Assembly: GCA_903901425.1 (NCBI GenBank)
Contig: CAIURC010000005.1
Span: forward strand, 99,273 to 163,272
DNA length: 64,000 nucleotides
From: an uncultured Spartobacteria bacterium
GTDB taxonomy: Bacteria; Verrucomicrobiota; Verrucomicrobiia; Chthoniobacterales; Chthoniobacteraceae
Reading direction: 5' to 3'
Under the pieces are notes generated by a model. That model was not told the origin of the DNA and ran no database searches. It saw nothing but the letters and a program-made list of their open reading frames with translations. Below, one piece after another: positions 36,884-44,386 of this stretch (within the stretch, counting starts at the first letter, position 1; each line of letters opens with the position of its first letter). The position numbers were made by a program, and so were the translations under genes.

Positions 36884-37565
36884 TCCAGCCGCTGGTGGGG
36901 GGAAGGGACATCTTCTGGCCAGGGCTGGACTCGGACACCATTTTGAGCGAGCGGGTCAGCCACACAAAAAGTTCCCGGAAATGCAGGCCCTTGAGTTTTA
37001 GGGAGGGCCGTTGGGGCGGGCAGAGCCGGTTGAGCTGGCTTTGGTCGGCTTCATTGACTGCCACGGCAAAAAACAGGAGCTGGCGGCGGTCTTCGCCTTC
37101 GTGGACAATTTTGACCGCTTCTTTCCAGTGCGGAGTGTCCCGGTCCGTCGGCTCGCCGTCTGTCAGCAGAAACATCCAGGGCCGGAAATACTGGATTCCC
37201 TCCTCCTGGTACTGCCGTCTCCGGGCGTTGAGCGCGCTGGCGGCAAGGACCACGGCCTCGCCCATGGGCGTCCCGCCATGGGCAGAAAGCGGGGGCAGTT
37301 GGACACGGTCTGGAGATACAAAATCTGAAGCCAGTTTCACCGTGCTCCCGAACGTGACCACCGCCAGTTCGACCCGTCGGCTGGCCAGTGGATCCGCTGA
37401 CAGTTCCCGCAGCAGGGTTTGCACCCCGCGCTGGAGTTCCTCCAGAGGTTCTCCTTCCATCGACCCCGAGACATCCAGAACCAGCGCACAGGCGCAGCGG
37501 GGCTCGGGGTTGGAGGCCAGTTGGATGGAGCTCAGAGCTCCGGAGTAGGGGATTTGTTCATTCAT
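36867..37565 (-). CDS. VWA-domain protein, TerY-like
   Basis: 232 residues, essentially one von Willebrand A domain with an intact MIDAS: DVSGSM (in CALVLDVSGSMEGEP), Thr in HGGTPMGEAV, Asp in FLLTDGEPTDRD. TerY-type proteins bind a divalent metal and act with PP2C and kinase partners in stress or phage-response modules. It overlaps the upstream ClpP-like gene by 8 bp and the downstream PP2C gene by 17 bp, a tight translational coupling that supports a single complex or pathway. Confidence 0.92.
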   Translation of the reverse strand: MNEQIPYSGALSSIQLASNPEPRCACALVLDVSGSMEGEPLEELQRGVQTLLRELSADPLASRRVELAVVTFGSTVKLASDFVSPDRVQLPPLSAHGGTPMGEAVVLAASALNARRRQYQEEGIQYFRPWMFLLTDGEPTDRDTPHWKEAVKIVHEGEDRRQLLFFAVAVNEADQSQLNRLCPPQRPSLKLKGLHFRELFVWLTRSLKMVSESSPGQKMSLPPTSGWNEIAL

Positions 37566-38295
37566 GGTGCGGAGTCGGGTTGGATTCAGAAGGACAGGGT
37601 GTGAGATGTGGGTTCTCTGAAGCCGCCGGTTTGGGCCTCGAAAAACGCGGCTTCGTTCCCCGCGAGGATGCGCCTCCGAAAATCCATTCCGGGCGGATCA
37701 CACCCAGATCCAGAAGTTCCCCGCAGGTCAGGGCGCGGCCGGCGTATTCCCAGCTGGGAAACCAGGCGTTGACGATTTCCGATACGGTGCACAGTTCGGT
37801 CTCGATCCGGCACCGGTCGCAGCTGCACGGTTCGTGGAAGAACTCGCGTTCACATTCATACGGGTCCATTTCGGAACTGGTCTCCTGGGTTTTTTGCTGT
37901 CTCCAGTCCGGGGGCGGCGGCGGGGTGGGATACGCATCCGGCGCGCGGTGCACCCCGCGCAGGACGTGCTGGGGAACGCGAGGGATCCAGACCTTCGCAT
38001 TCTGGGCGATCCAGCGTTCGTCACCTGCCAGCCATGCAACGCAGGCAAACGGCGACAGGGAACACGTGGCAACGGTCCGGACCACGACCGATTCTGGCAC
38101 CCGCGTGAGCGCGTTGTGCAGTGAGAGCAAGGACGAAGGGTCCACCAGCGGACCGCCTCCAACAAAATGGACCTCCAGCAGTTCCGTCCATGGGTGGACG
38201 GATTCCGTCACGGTCCGCACCCAGGTTTCGGTGTACTGGATGTCGTTGAGGTTGATATAAACAGCAGCGCGGGGTGATGCGGATTTGGGTTTCAT
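37558..38295 (-). CDS. ClpP/crotonase-fold-like protein with Cys cluster, first gene of the TerY-P-like operon
   Basis: 245 residues with no named family recognised. Residues ~40-130 resemble a ClpP-type fold: FVGGGPLVDPSSLLSLHNAL matches the strand and helix around the oxyanion loop, and ACVAWLAGDERW followed by AQNAKVWI matches the segment after the catalytic Ser (LAGDxR ... NAxxxxH). The residue where ClpP has its catalytic His is Pro here (WIPRVP), and the Ser position is uncertain (CSLSPF), so it may be a pseudo-protease. A Cys-rich stretch (ECEREFFHEPCSCDRCR) could bind zinc. It overlaps the VWA gene by 8 bp, so it belongs to the same system. Confidence 0.65.
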   Translation of the reverse strand: MKPKSASPRAAVYINLNDIQYTETWVRTVTESVHPWTELLEVHFVGGGPLVDPSSLLSLHNALTRVPESVVVRTVATCSLSPFACVAWLAGDERWIAQNAKVWIPRVPQHVLRGVHRAPDAYPTPPPPPDWRQQKTQETSSEMDPYECEREFFHEPCSCDRCRIETELCTVSEIVNAWFPSWEYAGRALTCGELLDLGVIRPEWIFGGASSRGTKPRFSRPKPAASENPHLTPCPSESNPTPHHE

Positions 38296-38363
38296 GCGGA
38301 AGAGGAACGGTGTCCGTCAGTCTCCATTCTCGCACACGGGGTTTTCCCGGACCCTTCCCGATG

Positions 38364-38664
38364 GGTTCCCTCCGGGAACCGGTTTCCAAGATGCCAGAGG
38401 CATCGCCAGATGTTAGCCGGCGCGTGGCGCCACTGGCGGCGTTCCCTGCGGGAATAGGTTTCTGAGATGCCGGAGGTATCGCCAGATGTTAGCCGGTGCG
38501 TGGCGCCACTGGCGGCGTTCCCCTGCGGAAACCGGTCTCTGAGATGCTGGGGGCATCGCCAGCGGGTAGCCGGTGGGTGGCGTGCCACCACCGGAACCGT
38601 GGGAGAAAACACGGATTTACCCCGGCAGGCGGTGACAGAGGGGAGGAGAAAGGGAACTGCTGGA
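38364..38664. repeat. Tandem cluster of intergenic repeat family A (38296-38664 has no gene)
   Basis: The 369-bp gap holds two copies of a ~77-bp unit (from ~38380 and ~38457: gatgccrgaggyatcgccag, then tagccggygcgtggcgccac) and a third, longer copy from ~38533 that continues into gtgggagaaaacacggatt and ggcaggcggtgacagagg. A dyad ggttccc-tcc-gggaacc (38364-38380) precedes them. Related copies lie at 43187-43327 and 44110-44280. No coding potential is seen. Confidence 0.8.
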
Positions 38665-39354
38665 TCACGGGGGCGGGATATCGATGCCGAAAATGGAGGA
38701 GAGATCCTCCTCAGGGATCTCGTGGGAAGCCGGTGGCGCGCCAAGGGACTGGCCCGCTACGAATTGGGCCGGGTCGATTCCGCGCAGCAGGAAAAACAGG
38801 GCGGGATCCGCTTCAAACCGGACGGCGACCCCGTAAAGGACCGCTGCCGAGTGTTTGCACAGGGACGCCCAGTCCGGGCAACTGCACACAAACTTGATCT
38901 GGCCCGGGGCCGGGAAAAGGCCCTGGGTGGGATGGGTGACCAGCTGGAGCAGGGTGTCGCTGAGTTTGCCGGAAAGCAGGTCGAGCACAGTGGAGACGGA
39001 ACCGGCGCAGGCCTTTTGGAACGCCTCGACGTTTTCCATCGGCTCGACCGGGATCCGGACATCGTAGAGGTCCGAACCGGTGACCTGGGCGGTGATGAGT
39101 CCGGGCTCGATTTCGAGGTTGTAGACGTGGCCGTTCCGGAGGTAACTGCGGCCGCGCGGGAGCCGGGTCTCGTAGTCGTGGTAGGACTCGAGGTGCCGGC
39201 ACCATGCGCGGGCCCAGAAACTGGAGACCAGTTTCGGATTTTTTGTGGGGACACGGAGCGGGACCAAGGGCTGGCCGGAGGCGGAAAGCCGCTGGAGTTT
39301 TGCGGCAACCGCGTCCTTTTGTTCGCGGTGAGACTCGTCGGAATGCCAGGCCAT
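38665..39354 (-). CDS. SWIM zinc-finger protein
   Basis: 229 residues from MAWHSDESHREQ; an in-frame ATG 15 bp upstream (MISERMAW) overlaps the SNF2 stop. The SWIM motif is CSCPDWASLCKHSAAVLYG (CxCx6CxH), which binds zinc and contacts DNA or proteins. The N-terminal half includes FWARAWCRHLESY and YLRNGHVYNLEIEPG, typical of SWIM proteins that pair with bacterial SNF2 helicases. It starts 4 bp after the SNF2 stop, so the two are co-translated and probably form a chromatin-remodeller-like complex of unknown role. Confidence 0.9.
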   Translation of the reverse strand: MAWHSDESHREQKDAVAAKLQRLSASGQPLVPLRVPTKNPKLVSSFWARAWCRHLESYHDYETRLPRGRSYLRNGHVYNLEIEPGLITAQVTGSDLYDVRIPVEPMENVEAFQKACAGSVSTVLDLLSGKLSDTLLQLVTHPTQGLFPAPGQIKFVCSCPDWASLCKHSAAVLYGVAVRFEADPALFFLLRGIDPAQFVAGQSLGAPPASHEIPEEDLSSIFGIDIPPP

Positions 39355-39358
39355 GCGC

Positions 39359-42007
39359 TCAGAGATCATGCAGGTCGAGCCGGACCAGGGCGAGCAGATC
39401 GTCCGTGGACATCTCGGTGAGGAGCTTGTGGGTACCGGTCTCGTCCTTGAGCAACTCGTTGGCGAGAGCGCTTTTGGAAGCAATCAGCGCGTCGACTTTT
39501 TCCTCGAGCGTGCCTGGACAGACAAATTTATGGACGAGCACATTCCGTTTCTGGCCGATCCGGTACGCGCGGTCAGTGGCCTGGTTTTCGACGGCGGGAT
39601 TCCACCACCGGTCGAAGTGGATGACATGGGAGGCGGCCGTGAGATTGAGTCCAGTGCCCCCCGACTTGACGGTGAGCACAAAGAACGGCGGTCCGTCCGG
39701 GGCTTGGAACTGTTCGACCAGCGCGGGCCGTTGTTTGACGGGGGTGCCGCCGTGAAGGACGAGGCCGGGCCGGCCGAACACGGAGGCGAGATGTTCGGCG
39801 AGTGGTGCGGTGATTTCGCGGAACTGGGTGAAGACGAGGCAGCGTTCCTGGCGCTGGGCGAGTTCGGAGGTGATCTCGGTCAGGCGCAGGAACTTGCCGC
39901 TGTCGGCGGGATTGAACCGGCTGTCTCCGGACCAGTGGCTGGGGTGGTTGCACACCTGTTTGAATTTGATGAGGTAGGAAAGGACGAGGCTCTGGCGTTC
40001 GAACTTGGGCAGGTCCGGGTTGTCGAGGTCGGCTTTGAGTTGGGCCACCAGCCGGGCGTAAAGCACCGCCTGTTTGCGGGAGAGCGGGCAGTGGGCTGTG
40101 ACCTCGGTTTTATCGGGAAGATCCGGCACCACGGACCGGTCGGTTTTGAGCCGGCGGAGCAGGTAGGGCGCGGTGAGCCGACGCAGCGGGGCGTAGCCAG
40201 ATGGAGATTTGGCCATGGTCTGGATGGCGGCTGAAAACGCGTCAGCCGACCCGAGCAGGCCGGGGTTGAGGAAATCAAAGAGGCTCCAGAGGTCGCCCAG
40301 TTGGTTTTCCACGGGCGTTCCCGTGAGCGCGATCCGTGCTTGGGCCGCGAGTTTGCGGACGGCCCGCGACTGGGCGGTGCCCGGGTTTTTGACGGCCTGC
40401 GCCTCATCGAGGATGGCGAGCGTCCAGTGCTGGTTTAGGAGCGCGGGCAGGCGCTGGAGATAACCGTAGGTGGTAAGAAGGAGGTCTGTGTGTTCGAGAA
40501 CTTGGCCGGGGGATTCGGCAAGCTGGCGGAGGGTGTCGCGCGGGGTCGAGCCCGGGTGGGCAACGAGGAACCGGAGGTGGGGCGCAAACCGGCGGAGTTC
40601 GGCGCTCCAGTTGCCCAGGAGCGAGGCAGGCAGGATCAGGATGCTGGGAGGCACTCCCCCGAATGGGTTGGGGGCAGCGGCGGGGGCGGTGGTGCGGGAT
40701 TTGAAGAGGCAGAGAAGGGCAATGACCTGCAGGGTTTTACCAAGGCCCATGTCGTCGGCCAGACAGGCACCGAGGCCGAGTCGGGAGAGGGCGTCGAGCC
40801 ATGCCACACCGCGCTGTTGGTAGGGACGGAGGGTGGCATGGAGACCGGGCACGGACTGGAACGGTGCCGGGGCGCGCAGGGCGTCGAGTTGGTGCGCAAG
40901 GTTTTTGCCGGCCAGAACCTCGGCCCAGTCCGGGGTGGGATCCTCGGAAACGGCCTGTGGAGCGAGGCGGTCATTGAATCCAGCCAGCCACCGCATGCCT
41001 TCGTGGAAAGAGAGAAACCCGTTTTTGTGCGCCGCCTGAACGCGTTCCCAGTGGGCTAGGGCGGCGTCGAGCCGGGCGCGGTCCAGTTCGATCCACTGGC
41101 CACGGAGATTGACCAGACCGGTGGGCGAGGCGCGGATGAGTTGTTGCTCGGCCGGGGTGAGCGGGACGCCGTTCAGGGTCAGGGCGGCATTGAACCGGAG
41201 CAGGGCGTTGAGGCCGAGGCCGGAGGGTTTCCCGGTGTCGATGGTGACGGTGAGCGCGGGCCGGGACAGCTTTTTGTTTTTCCACCAGTCGGGCACTTTG
41301 ACGACGAGCCCGGCGGATTCGAACACCGGGATCTGGGTGAGAAACCGGTGGGCTTCTTCCGGGGCCCATGCGAGGGCCTGAAAAATCCGGCGCGACTCGA
41401 GCAGTTCGCGGAGGAATTGCGAGTCGCGGCAGGCGGTCCGGACCGGTTCGAGCAGGGAATCGAGTGCCGCCTGATTTTTCTGGGCGGCAAACGCGTCCAA
41501 GGCGCGTCCGAGCGGGAGATGCTGGATCTGGCCGGAGCCGGAGACTTGGTCGGAATAAGTGGCAAGGAATGCGAACGGGCGTTCGGTGTTCCGCTTGTTT
41601 TCGGCGAGGTGAAGCGTGACGCGTCCAACCGGATGCCAGAGCGGGAACTGGTCCCGGAGCCAGCCTTCGAGGCCGTCTGGGTGCGCGCCGACTTCTGTTT
41701 GGGCGGTGTTCTGGAAGCCGGTCCAGAGATCAGAAAGTGTGGAGGGCTGGAGGTACTCGGATCCGGGAAAAGGAGGGGCGCTGTGGAGAAACTCCTGAAT
41801 CGCAGCGGGTTCAGGACACGGGCCGACGGAGCGGTTCTGGCAGAGGGTCGCGAGAAATCGGCGCGCCCAGAGACGGATCCATGCGAGGGGCGGTTCGGTG
41901 GGCGGTTCTCCTGCGGCGAGTTGGAGGAGGAAGGCGTCGACGGTTCCAGAAGAACCAACGAGTTGGAGGCGTCCGTCCGGGGAGCAGTGCAGGGATTGGT
42001 CCGGCAT
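39359..42007 (-). CDS. SNF2-family DEAD/H helicase
   Basis: 882 residues from the ATG at 42007. After a ~430-residue N-terminal region comes the SNF2 ATPase: RPYQQRGVAWLDALSRLGLG, Walker A ADDMGLGKTLQ, DEAQ box AILDEAQAVKNP, motif III LTGTPVENQLGDLWSLFDF; then helicase-C with CLVFTQF, KSGGTGLNLTAASHVIHFDR and NQATDRAYRIGQKRNVLVHK. Bacterial SNF2 proteins translocate on DNA and may dislodge proteins. No nuclease domain is seen. The partner SWIM protein is encoded directly downstream. Frames extending to 43096 cross into the antisense of the amidohydrolase gene. Confidence 0.94.
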   Translation of the reverse strand: MPDQSLHCSPDGRLQLVGSSGTVDAFLLQLAAGEPPTEPPLAWIRLWARRFLATLCQNRSVGPCPEPAAIQEFLHSAPPFPGSEYLQPSTLSDLWTGFQNTAQTEVGAHPDGLEGWLRDQFPLWHPVGRVTLHLAENKRNTERPFAFLATYSDQVSGSGQIQHLPLGRALDAFAAQKNQAALDSLLEPVRTACRDSQFLRELLESRRIFQALAWAPEEAHRFLTQIPVFESAGLVVKVPDWWKNKKLSRPALTVTIDTGKPSGLGLNALLRFNAALTLNGVPLTPAEQQLIRASPTGLVNLRGQWIELDRARLDAALAHWERVQAAHKNGFLSFHEGMRWLAGFNDRLAPQAVSEDPTPDWAEVLAGKNLAHQLDALRAPAPFQSVPGLHATLRPYQQRGVAWLDALSRLGLGACLADDMGLGKTLQVIALLCLFKSRTTAPAAAPNPFGGVPPSILILPASLLGNWSAELRRFAPHLRFLVAHPGSTPRDTLRQLAESPGQVLEHTDLLLTTYGYLQRLPALLNQHWTLAILDEAQAVKNPGTAQSRAVRKLAAQARIALTGTPVENQLGDLWSLFDFLNPGLLGSADAFSAAIQTMAKSPSGYAPLRRLTAPYLLRRLKTDRSVVPDLPDKTEVTAHCPLSRKQAVLYARLVAQLKADLDNPDLPKFERQSLVLSYLIKFKQVCNHPSHWSGDSRFNPADSGKFLRLTEITSELAQRQERCLVFTQFREITAPLAEHLASVFGRPGLVLHGGTPVKQRPALVEQFQAPDGPPFFVLTVKSGGTGLNLTAASHVIHFDRWWNPAVENQATDRAYRIGQKRNVLVHKFVCPGTLEEKVDALIASKSALANELLKDETGTHKLLTEMSTDDLLALVRLDLHDL

Positions 42008-42178
42008 GGGGGACGTCAGCGGATGGGCCTCATTGCATCGTTCAGATTGAGGGTCACAAAAGTGGCTGCGGCAGGCAGGGACAGGAGTACGAGCACCGGG
42101 AAAACCCAAAGCACGAGTCGGAGGAACATGGCTGGATGTTGCCTTGCCAAAGAGCCGGGGTCGAAATCCAATTCTGGG

Positions 42179-43186
42179 ATGGAGAAGCCCTCTTTCCCCC
42201 CCGAGTGCAATCGCCGCGAGTTTTTCCGCTGGGCAGCGGGTGGTCTTGGCGTTCTCCAAGGCGAGATCCCCGGGAACGGCCCGGAGATCCTCGACACGCA
42301 CCTGCATCTTTGGAGCTCCGGATGGGGGGCGCGGTTTCTGGGTTTCCGGCGGGAGCCGTCGCCGCCGTGGCTGCGTGGTGCTCCGGAACGGCTCCGGCAC
42401 AATTTCGGGCTGCAGGAGTACCGGGAGGCGGTGCGCGGGTTTTCGGTCCGGGCGCTCTACATGGAGGTGGATGTGGCGGAAAAGGATCTGGATCTGGAAA
42501 TGGCCTCGGTGCGCAGGGTGAGCGAAGGATCTGGCGGTCAGGTGTTGGGGGCTGTGCTGGGTGGTCGACCGGATGCGCCTGGGTTCGCCGAATGGGTGCG
42601 CCGGTGCCGGGAATGGCAAGGAACCAAGGGGGTCCGGCGGGTGCTGCACTCCGGGACCACTCCGCGCGGGCTTTGTGTGGAGCCGGCGTTTGTGGAAGGC
42701 GTCCGGCAGCTGGGCCGTGCAGGGCTGACGTTTGATGTGTGCATTCGACCCGGTGAGTTGGGAGACGCTGTGCGGCTGGCAAAAGCATGTCCAGACACGG
42801 TGCTGGTGCTCGACCATTGCGGGAACGGAGACGCCAAGGCGTTTCAGAAAAAGCCGGTGGATCAGCCGGCGCACACGGCATCGGAATGGCAGCGCGGCAT
42901 CGAGCAATTGGCCCGGTGCCGGAACGTGGTCTGCAAGATTTCCGGGGTGATCGAGAGCCTCCCCAAGGGGTGGGCAGCGGAGGATCTCGCTCCGGTAGTC
43001 AACCATTGCCTCGACGCCTTCGGCCCGGACCGGGTGGTGTTCGGGACAAACTGGCCAGTGTGTCTGGTCGGCGGGACGGCTCGTGCATGGATCCATGCGC
43101 TGGGAGAGATTGTGGCGTCGCGCCCGGAGGCGGTCCGCAAAAAGCTGTGGTCAGGCAACGCACGCCAGATCTACCGGATGTCTTAG
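42179..43186 (+). CDS. Amidohydrolase-2 family protein with Tat-like signal
   Basis: 335 residues from MEKPSFPPECNRREFFRWAA; the twin Arg (NRREFFRWAAGGLG) suggests Tat export. The TIM-barrel metal sites of the amidohydrolase-2 family follow: EILDTHLHLWSS (HxH), a metal His in VLVLDHCGNGD and the terminal Asp region VVFGTNWPVCLVGG. Relatives include L-fuconolactonase and L-rhamnonolactonase, and the second member of this family at 55.6 kb is similar (FGSDWPVCLLAG). In this copy the final Asp of the family's SDWP motif appears as Asn (TNWP), so activity may be altered. An ATG at 42128 is an alternative start. Confidence 0.85.
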   Translation: MEKPSFPPECNRREFFRWAAGGLGVLQGEIPGNGPEILDTHLHLWSSGWGARFLGFRREPSPPWLRGAPERLRHNFGLQEYREAVRGFSVRALYMEVDVAEKDLDLEMASVRRVSEGSGGQVLGAVLGGRPDAPGFAEWVRRCREWQGTKGVRRVLHSGTTPRGLCVEPAFVEGVRQLGRAGLTFDVCIRPGELGDAVRLAKACPDTVLVLDHCGNGDAKAFQKKPVDQPAHTASEWQRGIEQLARCRNVVCKISGVIESLPKGWAAEDLAPVVNHCLDAFGPDRVVFGTNWPVCLVGGTARAWIHALGEIVASRPEAVRKKLWSGNARQIYRMS

Positions 43187-43327
43187 ATGCCGGAGGCATC
43201 GGCAGCGGGTAGCCGGTGTGTGGCGTGCCACCAGCGGAACCGTGGGAGAAAACACGGATTCACCCTGGCAGGCGGTGACAGAGGCGCGGAGTGAGAAAAC
43301 CCGCGTGCCGGTCTTTCCACCCCGCGG
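43187..43327. repeat. Intergenic repeat family A, copy 2
   Basis: Starts gatgccggaggcatcggcag just after the amidohydrolase stop, followed by cgggtagccggtgtgtggc, gtgggagaaaacacggattc and ggcaggcggtgacagaggc, ending near the higA stop. It matches the third unit at 38533-38660 and the copy at 44110-44280. Confidence 0.8.
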
Positions 43328-43684
43328 TTACTGGGACCCGAGGAGCACCTCGGCAGGGATCTGCAGGTGTTTGTGCAGGGATCGGATCATTCCGAGACTG
43401 AGTGGGCGTTTCCGGTTCAAGACTTCCGAGACGCGGTTCTTGCCGGGCAAGACTTTGGCGAGGTCCTTCTGGCGGAGTCCTTCCTGCTCCATGCGGAACT
43501 TAATGGCATCCACGGGGTCGGGCAGGTCGATGGGGAACTGCTGTTGCTCGTAACGCTCTACCAGGAGCGACCACAGTTCGAGTTCTTCTTCCTCAGCGGA
43601 ACCGGGCACGGCATCCATCAGCGACTCTACAACGGCGAGTGCCAAGCGGTAATCGGTCTCGGTCTTGAGAATTTTGGGTTTCAT
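43328..43684 (-). CDS. higA: HigA-type antitoxin (Xre/Cro helix-turn-helix)
   Basis: 118 residues from MKPKILKTETDYRLALA. The N-terminal half is the region HigA uses against the toxin. The C-terminal half holds a helix-turn-helix of the HigA class (RMEQEGLRQKDLAKVLP, then NRVSEVLNRKRPLSLGMIRS). It lies 4 bp after higB, in the reverse order (toxin first) typical of HigBA modules. It should repress its own operon through the palindrome at 44021-44037. Confidence 0.92.
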   Translation of the reverse strand: MKPKILKTETDYRLALAVVESLMDAVPGSAEEEELELWSLLVERYEQQQFPIDLPDPVDAIKFRMEQEGLRQKDLAKVLPGKNRVSEVLNRKRPLSLGMIRSLHKHLQIPAEVLLGSQ

Positions 43685-43688
43685 GGGG

Positions 43689-43982
43689 TCAGACGGTCGC
43701 GGCGTTGATCTTGGTGTACTCGGCGTGCGTGCCAACGAAACGGATGAAGACGATCCGGGTGTTGTAGTGGATTCTTACGATGAGACGGTAAGTGTTGCCC
43801 TTGATGTTAAAGACCACCCGGTTCCCGGGCAGGATGTCGGCGGATGGGTAGTGCCGCTTGATTTCCTGAGGGCTCATCCAGGAGGCCGTTGCCGCTTCAT
43901 AAAACCATGCCTCCAGTGCCGACTTGGCATCTGCGTGGGCAGCGTAGAACTCGCGGAGCGTACTTCGAGCGATGATTCTCAT
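43689..43982 (-). CDS. higB: HigB-type mRNA interferase toxin
   Basis: 97 residues from MRIIARSTLREFYAAH. It has the HigB_toxin layout: HADAKSALEAWFYEAA, then GNRVVFNIKGNTYRLIVRIH and RIVFIRFVGTHAEYTKINA. Members of this RelE-like fold cut mRNA at the ribosome. The start at 43982 is preferred over 44006 because it fits the family length. Confidence 0.92.
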   Translation of the reverse strand: MRIIARSTLREFYAAHADAKSALEAWFYEAATASWMSPQEIKRHYPSADILPGNRVVFNIKGNTYRLIVRIHYNTRIVFIRFVGTHAEYTKINAATV

Positions 43983-44020
43983 GGAGACACTGGCGGAACG
44001 CGGCACAAAAGCAACCGGTG

Positions 44021-44037
44021 GTTCCCATAATGGGAAC
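44021..44037. promoter_or_regulatory. Candidate HigA operator
   Basis: gttcccat-a-atgggaac, a perfect 17-bp palindrome with 8-bp arms, 38 bp upstream of the higB start. Its position and symmetry fit autorepression of a higBA operon. Confidence 0.65.
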
Positions 44038-44109
44038 TCTGGGTGCGCTTGTCAGCTGGAATCGCGCAGCAAACGGCCACCAAGCCCCGATCCGCTTTTG
44101 CCCGATACA

Positions 44110-44280
44110 CATCAAGCCGGGAGCCGGTCTCCAAGATGCCGGAGGCATCGTCAGCGGGTAGCCGGTGCGTGGCTTGCCACCACCGGACCGCGAAAAAACA
44201 CGGATTCACCCCGGCAGGCGGTGAAAGAGGCGCCGAGAAAGAGAACCCGCGTGCCGGTTTTTCCAACCCGCGGTTTTTTT
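44110..44280. repeat. Intergenic repeat family A, copy 3 (43983-44386 has no other gene)
   Basis: Contains ccggtctccaagatgccgga, then cgggtagccggtgcgtggc, aacacggattcaccccggca and ggcggtgaaagaggcgccg, ending in cccgcggttttttt. The 404-bp gap also holds the HigA operator and the upstream region of higB; the stretch 44281-44386 shows nothing further. Confidence 0.8.
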
Positions 44281-44386
44281 GAGATGGTGGACAGGAACGT
44301 CCGCCCTTGGTTTGGATCTGCGACCCGGGGAGGCTTCAGTTGCCCGCTGTGCCGGGAACCGCGCTTCAGTTGGCGGGAAACCAAGC

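Noticed and set aside
38364..38664. CRISPR-like regular repeats
   Set aside because: Only two or three diverged tandem units with no spacers, and related copies occur elsewhere singly.
38665..42007. SNF2-based phage-defence locus (DISARM-like)
   Set aside because: No DNA methyltransferase, PLD nuclease or DUF1998 gene accompanies the SNF2/SWIM pair, which is a widespread housekeeping-like combination.
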